Shown: piece after piece, positions 1 through 10,100 of the stretch
Layout of the letters: the number at the start of each line of letters is the position of its first letter
Position numbering within the stretch: the stretch's first letter is position 1
Assembly: GCF_017304635.1 (NCBI RefSeq)
Contig: NZ_JAFKMA010000002.1
Span: 1 to 64,000 of the forward strand
From: Sphingomonas sp.
Lineage (GTDB): Bacteria > Pseudomonadota > Alphaproteobacteria > Sphingomonadales > Sphingomonadaceae
Length of the DNA stretch: 64,000 bases
Direction of reading: 5' to 3'
Made by a program: the position numbers and the translations under genes
The notes under the pieces: generated by a model
The model's database searches: none
What the model was told of the DNA's origin: nothing
What the model saw: only the letters and a program-made list of their open reading frames with translations

Positions 1-992
1 GCGAGGGACTTCACCTCCTGCGCGACCACTGCGAAACCGCGCCCGGCATCGCCCGCGCGCGCCGCCTCGATCGTCGCGTTGAGCGCCAGCAGGTTGGTCT
101 GCCCGGCAATGTCGCGGATCAGACCGAGGATACTCTCGATCGACTTGGCGTGATCGCTCAGCGCCTCCGACATGCCGACCGCGGCGCCGGCTTGCGAGCT
201 CGCGCGATTGGCGATCTCGGCCGCCGCCTCGACTTCGGTGCGGGCATCCTCGATCGCGCGGATCAGCCCGGCCGCCGTCTGCGCCGCCTCGCGCATCGCC
301 ACCGCCGACTGTTCCGCCGCCGCCGCCACTTCGCTCGTCTTGCCCAGCATCCCGCGGGCGGCGGTCGAGGTGCGCAGCGACTGGTCGCGCAGCTGGTTGC
401 TGTCGGCGCTGGTCGTCTCGACGACGCTGGCGATACCGTCGCGGAATTCGGCGGCGAGCGCCTCGCGCGCGGTCTGCGCGCTATGCTCGACATAGGTGTT
501 GTAGAGCGCGACGGTGATGTCGCCTTCCATCGCCGACAGCCGCAGCAGCGTGTCGATCATCACCGGCAACCGCGCGTCCTCGCGATCGACGTGGCGCATC
601 AGGCTGTCGAGCGCGGCGCGGTCGCTGGCGTTAATCATCGACAGCAACGCCTCGGGTTCGACCTTGCCGGCATAGGCGGCGGCGACCGACCGCGCGATCG
701 ATTCGACCCAGCCGCGCTCGGTCGTGGCAAGGAAACGCTGGCGCAGGAATTCGACGCCCAGGTCGATCATCTTCGCAGTTTCGTGCGGTTGCCAGGTGCG
801 GTCGTCGGAGAAGCAGCGCAGCCATTGCTTCCAATAGGCTTCGGAAATGGCGTGGATATCGGTCTCGATCACCGCCCAGACGTCGCGGCTGGCGCTGGCG
901 AGCGAGCCGTCGAAGTCGAAGATGCGCAGCCGTTCCGACAGCCGGACCTTGGCGGCCATCGCGTCGGCGGGGGGCAAATCACTGGGGGTCAA
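1..992 (-). CDS. Methyl-accepting chemotaxis protein, soluble, possibly globin-coupled (partial)
   Basis: Chemoreceptor that would signal to CheA/CheW; its C-terminus lies beyond the left window edge. The visible 330 codons have no membrane segment. The first ~170 residues are predicted helical and resemble the protoglobin-type sensor of globin-coupled receptors, but I could not assign the proximal haem histidine. An Ala-rich coiled coil follows, then the receptor hairpin tip ([14 protein letters not shown] near residue 300, then [11 protein letters not shown]). I chose the TTG at 992 because GGAG lies 9 nt upstream; an ATG at 959 is the alternative. No che genes are next to it. Receptor identity is firm, sensor type tentative. 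Confidence 0.85.
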   Translation of the reverse strand, partial: MTPSDLPPADAMAAKVRLSERLRIFDFDGSLASASRDVWAVIETDIHAISEAYWKQWLRCFSDDRTWQPHETAKMIDLGVEFLRQRFLATTERGWVESIARSVAAAYAGKVEPEALLSMINASDRAALDSLMRHVDREDARLPVMIDTLLRLSAMEGDITVALYNTYVEHSAQTAREALAAEFRDGIASVVETTSADSNQLRDQSLRTSTAARGMLGKTSEVAAAAEQSAVAMREAAQTAAGLIRAIEDARTEVEAAAEIANRASSQAGAAVGMSEALSDHAKSIESILGLIRDIAGQTNLLALNATIEAARAGDAGRGFAVVAQEVKSL

Positions 993-1126
993 GGCAAACA
1001 GCTCCGCTTTGGGTTCGCGTCCGGCGTACCGCGCGAGTGGTTAAAGCCGGGTTAGAACACGGGCATGACTTGCATCGCGAGGCGCGGGGGGTAAGAGGAC
1101 GCAGCCATTCCTGCAGGGGACTTTAC

Positions 1127-1558
1127 TTGGCCACCAAGCCGTCCAAGCCCGATCGTCCGATCTCGCCGCATCTCAGTCATTACAAATGGGGGCCGGCGAT
1201 GCTGGTCTCGATCCTGCACCGCGCGACCGGCGACGGCATGGCGACCGTCGGGTTCCTGCTGTTCACCGGCTGGCTGGCGGCGCTGGCGGGGGGCAAGGAA
1301 AGCTACGACTGGTACATGTCGTGGTTCACCGGGCCGGGCTGGAACGTGCTGGGCTACGTGCTCGGCGTCGGGCTGACCTTCGCGCTGTTCCAGCACATGA
1401 TGAGCGGCATCCGCCACCTGGTGCTCGACACCGGCGCCGGTTACGAGCTCAAGACCAACAAGCTGGGCGCGATGCTGACGATCGTCGCGTCGGTGGTGCT
1501 GACGGCGTTGTTCTGGGGCGTGCTGCTCCACGGCGTCCTCTTCCCGGGAGCGAAGTGA
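1127..1558 (+). CDS. sdhC: Succinate dehydrogenase cytochrome b556 subunit
   Basis: Membrane anchor and haem/quinone-binding subunit of complex II (succinate to fumarate, electrons to ubiquinone). The 143 residues show the family signature RPISPHL near residue 10, the S-x2-HRxTG motif at 28-35, three transmembrane helices, and His97 in the GIRHLVLD motif as probable haem ligand. The start is a TTG with AGGGGA six nt upstream; a longer upstream reading has no family similarity. The stop overlaps the sdhD ATG (ATGA), so the two are translationally coupled. Confidence 0.95.
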   Translation: MATKPSKPDRPISPHLSHYKWGPAMLVSILHRATGDGMATVGFLLFTGWLAALAGGKESYDWYMSWFTGPGWNVLGYVLGVGLTFALFQHMMSGIRHLVLDTGAGYELKTNKLGAMLTIVASVVLTALFWGVLLHGVLFPGAK

Positions 1559-1941
1559 TGGGCGACGGTACCGAACTCGGCCGCGTCCGCGGTCTGGGCA
1601 GCGCGCACGAGGGCGCGCATCACTGGTGGCGGCAGCGGATCACCGCGGGCTCCAACCTGTTCTTCCTCGCCTGGTTCATGATCTCGCTGACCCGGCTCGC
1701 CGGGTTCGACTACGATTCGGTCCATGCCTGGGTGAGTTCGGCCTGGGTCGCGGTGCCGCTGATCCTGCTGGTCATCTCGACCTGCTGGCACGCGCGGATG
1801 GGGCTGCAAGTGCTGATCGAGGATTATCAGGCCGACGAAGGCCGCGTCATCGCGCTGGTCGCGATGGAATATTTCCTCGGCGTTATCGCGGTGACCGCGA
1901 TCTTCTCGATCCTGAAGGCGGCGCTCGCGCCGGTGCTATAA
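1558..1941 (+). CDS. sdhD: Succinate dehydrogenase hydrophobic membrane anchor subunit
   Basis: Second membrane anchor of complex II. The 127 residues carry three hydrophobic helices (about 30-48, 58-78 and 97-122). The motif [14 protein letters not shown] at 77-90 is typical of SdhD, with His78 the likely haem b ligand. The ATG overlaps the sdhC stop and sdhA begins 2 nt after the stop, so sdhCDA form one tight operon. Confidence 0.95.
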   Translation: MGDGTELGRVRGLGSAHEGAHHWWRQRITAGSNLFFLAWFMISLTRLAGFDYDSVHAWVSSAWVAVPLILLVISTCWHARMGLQVLIEDYQADEGRVIALVAMEYFLGVIAVTAIFSILKAALAPVL

Positions 1942-1942
1942 G

Positions 1943-3745
1943 ATGAGCGACGCATATCAGATCATCGACCACACCTATGACGCGGTGGTCGTCGGCGCCG
2001 GCGGTTCGGGCCTGCGCGCCGTCATGGAATGCGCGCAGAACGGGCTGAAGACCGCCTGCATCACCAAGGTGTTCCCGACCCGCAGCCACACCGTCGCCGC
2101 GCAAGGCGGCATCGCCGCCAGTCTGGGCAATATGGGCCCGGACCACTGGACCTGGCACATGTACGATACCGTCAAGGGGTCGGACTGGCTCGGCGACCAG
2201 GACGCGATCGAATATATGGTGCGCGAGGCGCCGGCCGCGGTCTACGAGCTCGAACATGCCGGCGTGCCGTTCAGCCGGACCGAGGCGGGCAAGATCTACC
2301 AGCGGCCGTTCGGCGGCATGATGCAGAACATGGGCGAGGGACCGCCCGCGCAGCGCACTTGCGCCGCCGCCGACCGTACCGGCCACGCGATGCTCCACGC
2401 GCTCTACCAGCAGAGCCTGCGCTTCGACGCCGATTTCTACATCGAATATTTCGCGCTCGACCTCATCATGGAGGGCGGGGAGTGCAAGGGCGTCATCGCG
2501 CTCTGCATGGAGGACGGCAGCATCCATCGCTTCCGCAGCCACGCGACCGTGCTCGCGACGGGCGGCTACGGCCGCTGCTATTTCTCGGCGACCTCGGCGC
2601 ACACCTGCACCGGCGACGGCGGCGGGATGGTGCTGCGCGCCGGGCTCCCGCTTCAGGACATGGAGTTCGTTCAGTTCCACCCGACCGGCATCTACGGCGC
2701 CGGCGTGCTCATCACCGAGGGCGCGCGGGGCGAGGGCGGGTATCTGACCAATTCCGAGGGCGAGCGGTTCATGGAACGCTACGCCCCGTCCGCGAAGGAC
2801 TTGGCGTCGCGCGACGTCGTGTCCCGCTCAATGGCGGCGGAAATCCGCGAAGGCCGCGGCGTCGGCCCGAACAAGGACCATATCTACCTCCACCTCGACC
2901 ATATCGATCCGAAGGTGCTGCACGAGCGGCTGCCGGGGATCACCGAGACGGGCAAGATCTTCGCTGGCGTCGACCTGACGCGCCAGCCGCTGCCGGTCAC
3001 ACCGACAGTCCATTACAACATGGGCGGCATCCCGACCAATTATCACGGTGAGGTCGTCCACCTGAAGGACGGCGATCCCGACGCGGTGGTCCCTGGCCTG
3101 TTCGCGGTCGGCGAGGCGGCGTGCGTCAGCGTCCATGGCGCCAACCGGCTCGGTTCCAACTCGCTGATCGACCTGGTCGTGTTCGGCCGCGCGACCGGCA
3201 AGCGCATCGCCGACATCCTGAAGCCGAACACCAAGCACGGCGCGCCCGTGACCGCCGCCGACGACAAGGCGATCGCCCGGCTCGACCATTTCCGCAACGC
3301 GAAGGGCGCGAAGCCGACCGCCGAGATCCGCCTCGATATGCAGCGCACCATGCAGAAGCATTGCGCGGTGTTCCGTGACACGGCTTTGCTCGACGAGGGC
3401 GTCACGCACATGGACGCGGTGTACAAGTCGCTGGCGGATGTCGGCATCACCGACCGCTCGCTGATCTGGAACACCGACCTGATCGAGACGCTCGAGCTTG
3501 ACAATCTGCTGAGCCAGGCGGTGGTGACGATCCGGGGAGCGGCCAACCGCAAGGAAAGCCGCGGCGCGCACATGCACGAGGACTTCCCCGATCGCGACGA
3601 CGCCAACTGGATGAAGCACACCATCGCGACGTTCGAGGGCTGGGGCGGCAAGGGCGGCACGGTCGCGCTCGATTACCGCCCGGTCCACGACTACACGCTG
3701 ACCGACGACGTCGACTACATCAAGCCGAAGAAGAGGGTGTATTGA
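1943..3745 (+). CDS. sdhA: Succinate dehydrogenase flavoprotein subunit
   Basis: Catalytic FAD subunit of complex II, oxidising succinate. It is full length at 600 residues. Features: dinucleotide-binding GAGGSG at 18-23, the [10 protein letters not shown] segment at 47-56 whose His49 would carry the covalent FAD, a QFHPTGI active-site segment, and the usual C-terminus ending in KKRVY. Notably the iron-sulfur subunit sdhB does not follow: a toxin-antitoxin module on the opposite strand does. Confidence 0.97.
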   Translation: MSDAYQIIDHTYDAVVVGAGGSGLRAVMECAQNGLKTACITKVFPTRSHTVAAQGGIAASLGNMGPDHWTWHMYDTVKGSDWLGDQDAIEYMVREAPAAVYELEHAGVPFSRTEAGKIYQRPFGGMMQNMGEGPPAQRTCAAADRTGHAMLHALYQQSLRFDADFYIEYFALDLIMEGGECKGVIALCMEDGSIHRFRSHATVLATGGYGRCYFSATSAHTCTGDGGGMVLRAGLPLQDMEFVQFHPTGIYGAGVLITEGARGEGGYLTNSEGERFMERYAPSAKDLASRDVVSRSMAAEIREGRGVGPNKDHIYLHLDHIDPKVLHERLPGITETGKIFAGVDLTRQPLPVTPTVHYNMGGIPTNYHGEVVHLKDGDPDAVVPGLFAVGEAACVSVHGANRLGSNSLIDLVVFGRATGKRIADILKPNTKHGAPVTAADDKAIARLDHFRNAKGAKPTAEIRLDMQRTMQKHCAVFRDTALLDEGVTHMDAVYKSLADVGITDRSLIWNTDLIETLELDNLLSQAVVTIRGAANRKESRGAHMHEDFPDRDDANWMKHTIATFEGWGGKGGTVALDYRPVHDYTLTDDVDYIKPKKRVY

Positions 3746-3822
3746 GCTTGGCCGAGGCGATCAGCGTATGCTGACCGCCGCCCGCGGCCAAGCCCGGCCG
3801 GCGCGGCACCAGCCGCGACCGA

Positions 3823-3845
3823 CGGCATGGGCTTTGCCCATGCCG
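3823..3845. terminator. Hairpin between convergent sdhA and mazF
   Basis: Perfect inverted repeat with 10-bp arms (CGGCATGGGC and GCCCATGCCG) around a TTT loop, about 80 nt after the sdhA stop and touching the 3' end of the convergent toxin gene. It has no T-tract on either side, so it may act as an RNA 3'-end barrier rather than a classical intrinsic terminator. Confidence 0.5.
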
Positions 3846-4163
3846 CTACTCCGCGAACATCTCCTGCAAAATGCGAAGTACGTCGCGTATCGCTTCCGCA
3901 TCGAGTTCGCCCAGCAGCTTGCGGGCGCGCCGGCGATCGATCGCGCGGACTTGTTCCGGGATGATCCGACTATCCTTCCCCTGAAAGCGAATATCCACCC
4001 GATAGCGGGCAGGACGACTCCCACTGGTCAGCGGCGCGACGATGACCGTCGGGAGCCGCGCGTTGAGCTGATCCGGCGATACGATCAGGCACGGTCGAGT
4101 CTTCTGGATTTCGCGCCCGACCGTCGGATCGAGCGCACACAGCCAGATCTCGCCGCGCTTCAC
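3846..4163 (-). CDS. MazF/PemK-family toxin
   Basis: Probable endoribonuclease toxin of a type II toxin-antitoxin pair. The 105 residues show the MazF N-terminal pattern KRGEIWLCALDPTVG, then RPCLIVS (residues ~24-30) and the VIVAPLTS strand with the conserved Thr/Ser. I chose the GTG at 4163, whose GTGA overlaps the antitoxin stop; a TTG at 4166 in the same frame is possible. It is co-transcribed with the upstream antitoxin and convergent to sdhA. RNase activity is inferred from the family. Confidence 0.88.
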   Translation of the reverse strand: MKRGEIWLCALDPTVGREIQKTRPCLIVSPDQLNARLPTVIVAPLTSGSRPARYRVDIRFQGKDSRIIPEQVRAIDRRRARKLLGELDAEAIRDVLRILQEMFAE

Positions 4164-4417
4164 CAAGTCAGCTCGTCGTCGCCGTCGTTGCCGAAGCCGA
4201 GCCAGTCGCTTTCTTCTTCGGTCAGGCCGTGTGCCGCGACGCGTTCCGCATCCTCGGCCCAGCCCTCGCGAACCTTGCGCACCGGCGTCGCGATCAGCTT
4301 GCCGTCCTCCACCCTCAGATCCATCTGCGCGCCCGTCGTCACGCCGATCTCGCCGAGCAACGCCCGCGGCACGATCAGGCCAGTCGAATTTCCCATCTTG
4401 CGCAAGGCGGTTTGCAT
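4160..4417 (-). CDS. MazE/AbrB-type antitoxin
   Basis: DNA-binding antitoxin paired with the downstream MazF-like toxin. The 85 residues begin with the swapped-hairpin AbrB/MazE fold pattern (LRKMGNSTGLIVPRALL near residues 5-21), followed by an acidic C-terminus ending in GNDGDDELTW that would occupy the toxin. The ATG at 4417 is preceded by GGAGACAGCC; longer in-frame starts extend into the promoter region. A palindrome 13-28 nt upstream is a good autoregulatory operator candidate. Confidence 0.87.
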   Translation of the reverse strand: MQTALRKMGNSTGLIVPRALLGEIGVTTGAQMDLRVEDGKLIATPVRKVREGWAEDAERVAAHGLTEEESDWLGFGNDGDDELTW

Positions 4418-4429
4418 GGCTGTCTCCGT

Positions 4430-4445
4430 TGATACTGCCGTATCA
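4430..4445. promoter_or_regulatory. Candidate operator of the mazEF-like module
   Basis: Perfect inverted repeat TGATAC-TGCC-GTATCA, 13 nt upstream of the antitoxin ATG (minus strand). The position fits autorepression by the antitoxin. Protein binding is inferred. Confidence 0.5.
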
Positions 4446-4557
4446 GGTGTCAGTCGTAAGCACAATGTTATAACGTTGGCCGAGCGATGAGATAGTCGCC
4501 GCTTGACCTTTTGCGTCACTGCGCCACCACTCGTCCCACACTAACGGGGCAGCCACC

Positions 4558-5580
4558 ATGCGCAATCATTTCCTCGACCGCCTGACCGTCACCGCCACGG
4601 CGCTGTTGCTTGCGAGCGGGGTCGCGATCGCGGCGGCGAGCGGGCAGTCGGGCTATTCGGCGCCGCAGCACACGACCGGCTTTCCCGGACTGGTCGGCGG
4701 CGACAACCAGGCCGCGGTCGACGCGTCGCTCCAGGCCGGGCCGGAACTCGAGCGCGACCGCTCGCCGAAATGGCTGCTCGACGATCAGCGCAAGCTCGAC
4801 CGCGCGCTGGCGGCGCTCGGCCCGCAGAAGGCGGGGCAGGTCGATGCCTATGTCGTCGTGGTCGGGCTCGACAGCGACCCGATCTTCGGCCGCGAGGTGC
4901 GCGAGGCGGGGAAGGTGCTGAGCCGCCGCTACGGCGCGGTCGGGCATACGATCGTGCTCGCCGGGACCGACGGCAACGGACCGTCGACCCTGCCCAACGG
5001 CAGCCCGCGCAACCTGGCCGTCGCCCTCGCGCGCGTGGCCGAACTGATGGACAAGAAGCAGGACGTGCTGGTGCTCTACACCGCTGGGCATGGCGCGAAA
5101 GTCGGGCTGGCCTATCACGACGCCGACGACGGCTTCGGCATCATCCCGCCGGCGCGGATGGCGCGGATGTTCGACGAGCTCGGTATCCAGAACCGGCTGC
5201 TGATCCTGTCGGCGTGTTTCTCTGGCATCTTCGTGCCGACGCTGGCGAACGAGAATACGGCGCTGTTCACCGCCGCTTCGGCCGATCGCACCTCGTTCGG
5301 CTGCCAGTCGGACAAGGACTGGACGTTCTACGGCGACGCCATGATAAATCACGCGCTGCGCCAGCCCGTTCCGCTGGCGAAGGCCGGCGAGGATGCGCGC
5401 GCGCTGGTGGCGCAATGGGAAGGCATGGGCGCGAGCATGGGGATCATCCCGTCGCAGCCGCAGATCGCGATCGGCGCGAAGGTCGATACCTGGCTGAAGC
5501 CGCTGGAGGCGCGCATGCCGCATACCGCGACGCCGATGGTCGGCCGCCCGGCGATCACGATCTTCGACCAGGGGAAATAG
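4558..5580 (+). CDS. C13-family (legumain/caspase-like) cysteine peptidase, exported
   Basis: The 340 residues start with a signal peptide (hydrophobic ALLLASGVAIAAA, about 14-27), implying a periplasmic location. The caspase-type fold is indicated by two catalytic signatures: TAGHG with His178 after a hydrophobic strand (VLVLY), and LSACFSG with Cys220. The spacing and order fit clan CD peptidases; substrate unknown. It is monocistronic, with GGGGCAGCCACC before the ATG. Confidence 0.8.
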   Translation: MRNHFLDRLTVTATALLLASGVAIAAASGQSGYSAPQHTTGFPGLVGGDNQAAVDASLQAGPELERDRSPKWLLDDQRKLDRALAALGPQKAGQVDAYVVVVGLDSDPIFGREVREAGKVLSRRYGAVGHTIVLAGTDGNGPSTLPNGSPRNLAVALARVAELMDKKQDVLVLYTAGHGAKVGLAYHDADDGFGIIPPARMARMFDELGIQNRLLILSACFSGIFVPTLANENTALFTAASADRTSFGCQSDKDWTFYGDAMINHALRQPVPLAKAGEDARALVAQWEGMGASMGIIPSQPQIAIGAKVDTWLKPLEARMPHTATPMVGRPAITIFDQGK

Positions 5581-5769
5581 CGGCGGCGCGTCGTCCGTCG
5601 CCGCCCGGCGTCAACTTGCGCCGCCATATGATCCAACTTTGCCCGATCGCTTCGACGAAATACGCGCCGAATGCCGCCCGATGAACGTTTTGGCGGCGCA
5701 ACGGTTTAGCGTAACCTAAGTTACACATTCCGCGCGACCGGCGCGGCGATCCGGGAAGGGGGGCGAACG

Positions 5770-6954
5770 ATGGCGGTGCGCAAGACGACGGCAACGGCTT
5801 CCCCGCCGCCCCCGGCCAAGCCCGCCCGCCAGCCCGCGGCCGGCCCGTCCGCCGACGACAGCGGCACGCGCACCCGGCAATTGTGGCTGACGCTGGCGAT
5901 CGTCGCGCTGGCGGTGTGGATGGCGTGGGAGTTCCTGATCCCGATCGCCTGGGCGGCGGTGCTGGCGATGGCGGAATGGCCGCTCTACGCCCGCGCGGTG
6001 AAGCGGTTTCCGCGGCATGCGACGCTGATCGCATTGCTGTTCACGTTGGCGACCGCGTTGTTCGTGATCGGCCCGCTGTCGCTGGCGGCGGTGACGCTGG
6101 CGCAGGAGAGCCAGGGCGCGATCGACTGGTTCCAGGGGGTGCAGCAGCACGGCCTGCCTGCGCCCGCCTGGCTGCCGGGCATTCCGCTCGCCGGGGGCAA
6201 GATCGCGGCCTGGTGGCAGGAGCATCTGGCCGATCCGCGCGGCGCCGCCGCCATGCTGGGATCGGTCAGCACGGGATCGATCCTCGCCTGGATGCGATCG
6301 ATCGGCGGCGAGCTGGCGAAGGACACCAGCCTGTTCGCGATCACGCTTATCATCATGGCGACGATGCTGACGCAGGGGACGCAGATCGACGGGCAGGCGC
6401 GCGTCGTCGCGCGGCGGATGTTCGGCGCGTTCGGCGAGGATTTCCTGGCGCGCACGATCGGTGCGGTGCGCGGCACGGTCAACGGCACGGTGCTGGTGTC
6501 GGTGGCGGAGGGTGCCATCATCGGCGTCGGTTACTGGGTCGCCGGCGTGCCGCAGCCGTTGCTGTTCGCGACCTTCACGATCCTGTTCGCGCTGGTGCCG
6601 TTCGGTGCCTGGGCGGCGTTCGGGCTGGCGAGCGTGATCCTGCTGGTCCAGGGGCATGTCGTCGCGGGCGTCGCCCTGTTCGTGTTCGGCACGATCGTCA
6701 TGGCGATCGGCGACAATTTCGTGCAGCCGGCGGTGATCGGCAACGCGGTCGAGCTGCCGTTCCTGTTCGCGATGATCGGCGCGCTGGGCGGCCTGGCGGA
6801 ACTCGGGCTGGTCGGGCTGTTCGTCGGGCCGGTCATCATGGCCGCATTGCTGATCGTGACGCGCGAATGGCTGGGGCCGGAGACGGCGAGCGAGGAACCG
6901 AAGCGACGACGGCGCGGACCGGTGGTGATCCAGCGCAAGGGCCGCGCGGGTTAG
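5770..6954 (+). CDS. AI-2E family (PerM/YdiK-like) transporter
   Basis: Inner-membrane protein of 394 residues with about seven or eight hydrophobic segments and the family layout: two helices (37-72), a helical pair near 75-110, a large soluble loop, then helices from about 230 to 365 including GxxxLFAxFTxLFALVPFG-like and FxQPxxIG-like segments. The Pro/Lys-rich first 35 residues and the Arg-rich last 20 are cytoplasmic. The ATG is preceded by AAGGGGGG. Members export diverse small molecules or ions; substrate not predictable. Confidence 0.85.
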   Translation: MAVRKTTATASPPPPAKPARQPAAGPSADDSGTRTRQLWLTLAIVALAVWMAWEFLIPIAWAAVLAMAEWPLYARAVKRFPRHATLIALLFTLATALFVIGPLSLAAVTLAQESQGAIDWFQGVQQHGLPAPAWLPGIPLAGGKIAAWWQEHLADPRGAAAMLGSVSTGSILAWMRSIGGELAKDTSLFAITLIIMATMLTQGTQIDGQARVVARRMFGAFGEDFLARTIGAVRGTVNGTVLVSVAEGAIIGVGYWVAGVPQPLLFATFTILFALVPFGAWAAFGLASVILLVQGHVVAGVALFVFGTIVMAIGDNFVQPAVIGNAVELPFLFAMIGALGGLAELGLVGLFVGPVIMAALLIVTREWLGPETASEEPKRRRRGPVVIQRKGRAG

Positions 6955-7071
6955 CGGCGGGCGCTGGCAATGTAGGAAATGCCGTGCCAGGCTGGGCGAC
7001 GTAGCGCCGGTCCGGGCTAGCGGGCGCAGATCATCGCCGCCGCGTCACCTTCGCCAACTTCGGCGGCCGCG

Positions 7072-7110
7072 CCAACGAAAAGGAGCGCCCACCTTGGCGG
7101 TGGACGCCCC
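7072..7110 (-). terminator. Intrinsic terminator of the TonB-dependent receptor gene
   Basis: On the minus strand, just after the receptor stop codon, GCGTCCACC and GGTGGGCGC form a 9-bp stem (one G-T pair) around a 5-nt loop, followed by CTCCTTTTCG. Confidence 0.6.
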
Positions 7111-7132
7111 GTATTCCTCCCGGCGAAGAGTT

Positions 7133-10100
7133 TTAGAACTTGGCTTCGACGTTGAAGTTGAACGACCGGCCCCGCGGATCGGCCACGCGCGGCTCCCACG
7201 AACTGCCCGCACCCGAGTTCGAGTCGTAGGTGATCGCGAACGGCGGATCGGTGTTGAACAGGTTCCGAATGCCCATTGTGAACTTGTACCCCGGAATGCC
7301 GATGAAGCTCAGCGAGGCGTTGTAGACGATGTAGTTCGCCACGCGCGGGTTGTAATCCGGCCGCACCACCGTGCCGTTGGCGATCCCCGGCAACGCCTGG
7401 TTCTTGTACCCGTCGCGGAAGATCTGCGTCAGCGTCAGCGACCAGTCCTTGTTCGCGTAATTGACGAAGATGTCGTGCTTCCACTTGAGACCCAGGTCGC
7501 CGGTCAGCGTGAACACGCCGATCAGGCTGCCGCCATAGGGCGCGTTGGGCACCAGCTTCTCACGCTTCTTGAGCAGCAGCGTGCCGTCGAGCCCGGCGCT
7601 GAACGATCCGCCCAGTGCGTCGAACCCGCCGTGCGCCGAGAAGTCGATCCCCTGCGTCCGCCGCGCACCGGCATTGATGTAGGTGTCGTCGAGCGTCACG
7701 ATCGTTCCCGTCGAATCGCGGATGAAGCGATCCGGGAACAAGGCGGCGTTGCCGATCAGGTCCTTGAGCGCCAGGATCGTGATCGTATTGTCGACGTTAA
7801 TCATCCAGAAGTCGGCCGACGCGCTGAAGTGACGCGACGGCGTGAACACCACGCCCCCGGTGAACTGCTTCGAAGTTTCCGGCCCCAGCGTCGACTTGCC
7901 GCCGGTGTCGACGTTCGGCTGGATGATCGCGCAGTTCGGGTCGGTCGTGCTGACCTGCAGGCTGGGACACTTGATCGGATCGACCAGATCCTTGCCCTGG
8001 TATGGCGATTCGGTGACCCCGTTATAGATCTGGTTGAAGGTCGGTACGCGGAACCCGGTCGAATAGGACGCGCGGAACATCAGCCAATCGAACGGCTTGA
8101 ACTTGGCTGAGACCTTCGGGTTCTTGGTGGTGCCGAAGCCCGTGTAATCGTCGATGCGACCGGCCAGGTTGATTTCCAGGCTCGGCAGGATCGGGAACTG
8201 GATTTCGCCATAAGCCGCCTTCACCGTGCGGTTCTTCGGGGTCAGCGCGTTGACGTTGTCGAACGCCGCCAGGAAAATCGTCGGCTGCCCCGCGACCGCC
8301 GCGGGCGAGCCGTTGAAGCTGTAAGTCTCACGCCGATAGTCGACACCGACCGCCAGCTGGGCGTCGCCGCCCGGCAGCTTGAACAGCGGACCCGACACCG
8401 ACGCGTCGGCCTGACGTACTTCGTACTTGCCGCCGTACAGGACGACGCCCTTGGCAGAGACCGCCTGCAACCCGGCCAGCGCCGCGTCGCTCTGGGTGAG
8501 GCTGAACGGGTTGATGAGGCCGCTGTTGAGCAGGCCGATCAGGCCCGGCGCGCTGGCGCCGGGCGCGGTCGGCGCCAGCGTGTCGACGACATACGCCTTC
8601 GTCGTCGGGTCCTGCTTGGTACCCGAATAGTAATAGCCGTTGCCCAGCGTCGAATTCGCTTCCGACCGCGCATAGGACGCGCCGACATTATAGTTCCACG
8701 GACCGGTGATCGGCCCTTCCGCGCTCGCGGCGAGGCGGAAGGTCTTGGTGTTCGTCACATACTCACGCGTGCCGCACGCGACACAACGCCAGCGATAGGC
8801 GATCGGCTTGCCGTAATTTGCCGCGATCGACGGGAACAGCGCGACCAACTGATTGTAGACGGCATTGTAGGTCGGCGCGGTCAGCGAGTTGAGCGGATAG
8901 CCGACCTGACTCGTCGTGGTGTTGACTGACACCTGCGCGTTGGAGAAGCGCTTGGCCGACGTGGCGTCCGATCCCGTCACTTCCAGCGCGATCTGGTGGC
9001 GGCCCAGTTCGACGACGCCGCGACCGTAATAGGTCAGCGTTTCCAGCGGCTGCTGGATGACCGCCGCACGACCGGTATCCCACGCGCAGGCATAGCGCGC
9101 CGTCGGCGTCGCCCACAGCGCGTAATCATACGCCATGCCGCCATCCATCGTCTGGCAGCCGGCGCCGCCGGGCAGGTTGAGCAGGTTGATGCCACCGGTC
9201 GCGGTCGTCGTCGTGCCCGGGATCAACAGGCCGCTCAGCACGGTGGAACCGCTGGTCCCGCCCAGCAGCGTGCCCGACTGGTTCATGTAGCTGCCGGGAT
9301 TGGCGGGGAAGATCGTCGCGATCGGCGTGCCGCGAGTGTCGATCGACAGGCCGCGATTGGGCTGGTTGCCGTTAACGAAGGCCCGGTCGTAGCCGTTGAG
9401 CACCGTGTTCCAGCTCTTCGACACCGCGCCCATCACGTTCCAGTGCTGCGTCGCGAGGTCGCCGAAGCCGATCGTGCCCGACAGGCGATAGATCTCGCCG
9501 CCGCCCTGTTCGGTGACGTCGGTGAAGCCTTGCAGGTCGAGGCCCTTGAAATTCTTCTTGGTGATGAAGTTGATGACGCCGCCGATCGCGTCGGTGCCGT
9601 AGATCGCCGAGGCGCCGTCCTTGAGGATCTCGACGCGGTCGATTGCGGCGAACGGGATCTGGTTGACGTCGACCGCCGACCCCTGGAGCCCGTGCGCCGC
9701 GACGCGGCGGCCGTTGAGCAGGATCAGGGTCGCCGCCGAGCCCTGGCCGCGCAGGTTGGCGGCGCTGAGGCCGTTGGTGCCGCGCTGGGCGCCGGTCACG
9801 ACGTCCGAGTTCGACGCCAGATTGTCCGCCCCGTTGCCGTTGGCGGCGAGGAAGCTGATGAGCTGTTCCGGGCTGGAAATGCCGTTGCGCTGGATTTCCT
9901 GCGTCGTGATGATCTGGAGCGGCAGCGCGGAATTGTTCGGATCCTGCTTGATGCGCGATCCGGTGACGATGATCTCGCGGTCGCCATTCTTGTCCGACTT
10001 CGATTCGTCGGCGGCGATGTTCGCGCCGGTATCGGGCGTCGCCGCGCCGGTCGGCGTGGACGCCGGCGGGGTCGTCTGATCGCTGCCCGTGGTCTGGGCG

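Noticed and set aside
1186-1560. Long open frame overlapping sdhC in another frame.
   Set aside because: Only the part from 1558 (sdhD) has family similarity; the rest is an Arg/Ala-rich shadow.
3746-3845. Possible sdhB remnant after sdhA.
   Set aside because: The gap is only 100 bp and none of the frames has Cys-rich iron-sulfur motifs.
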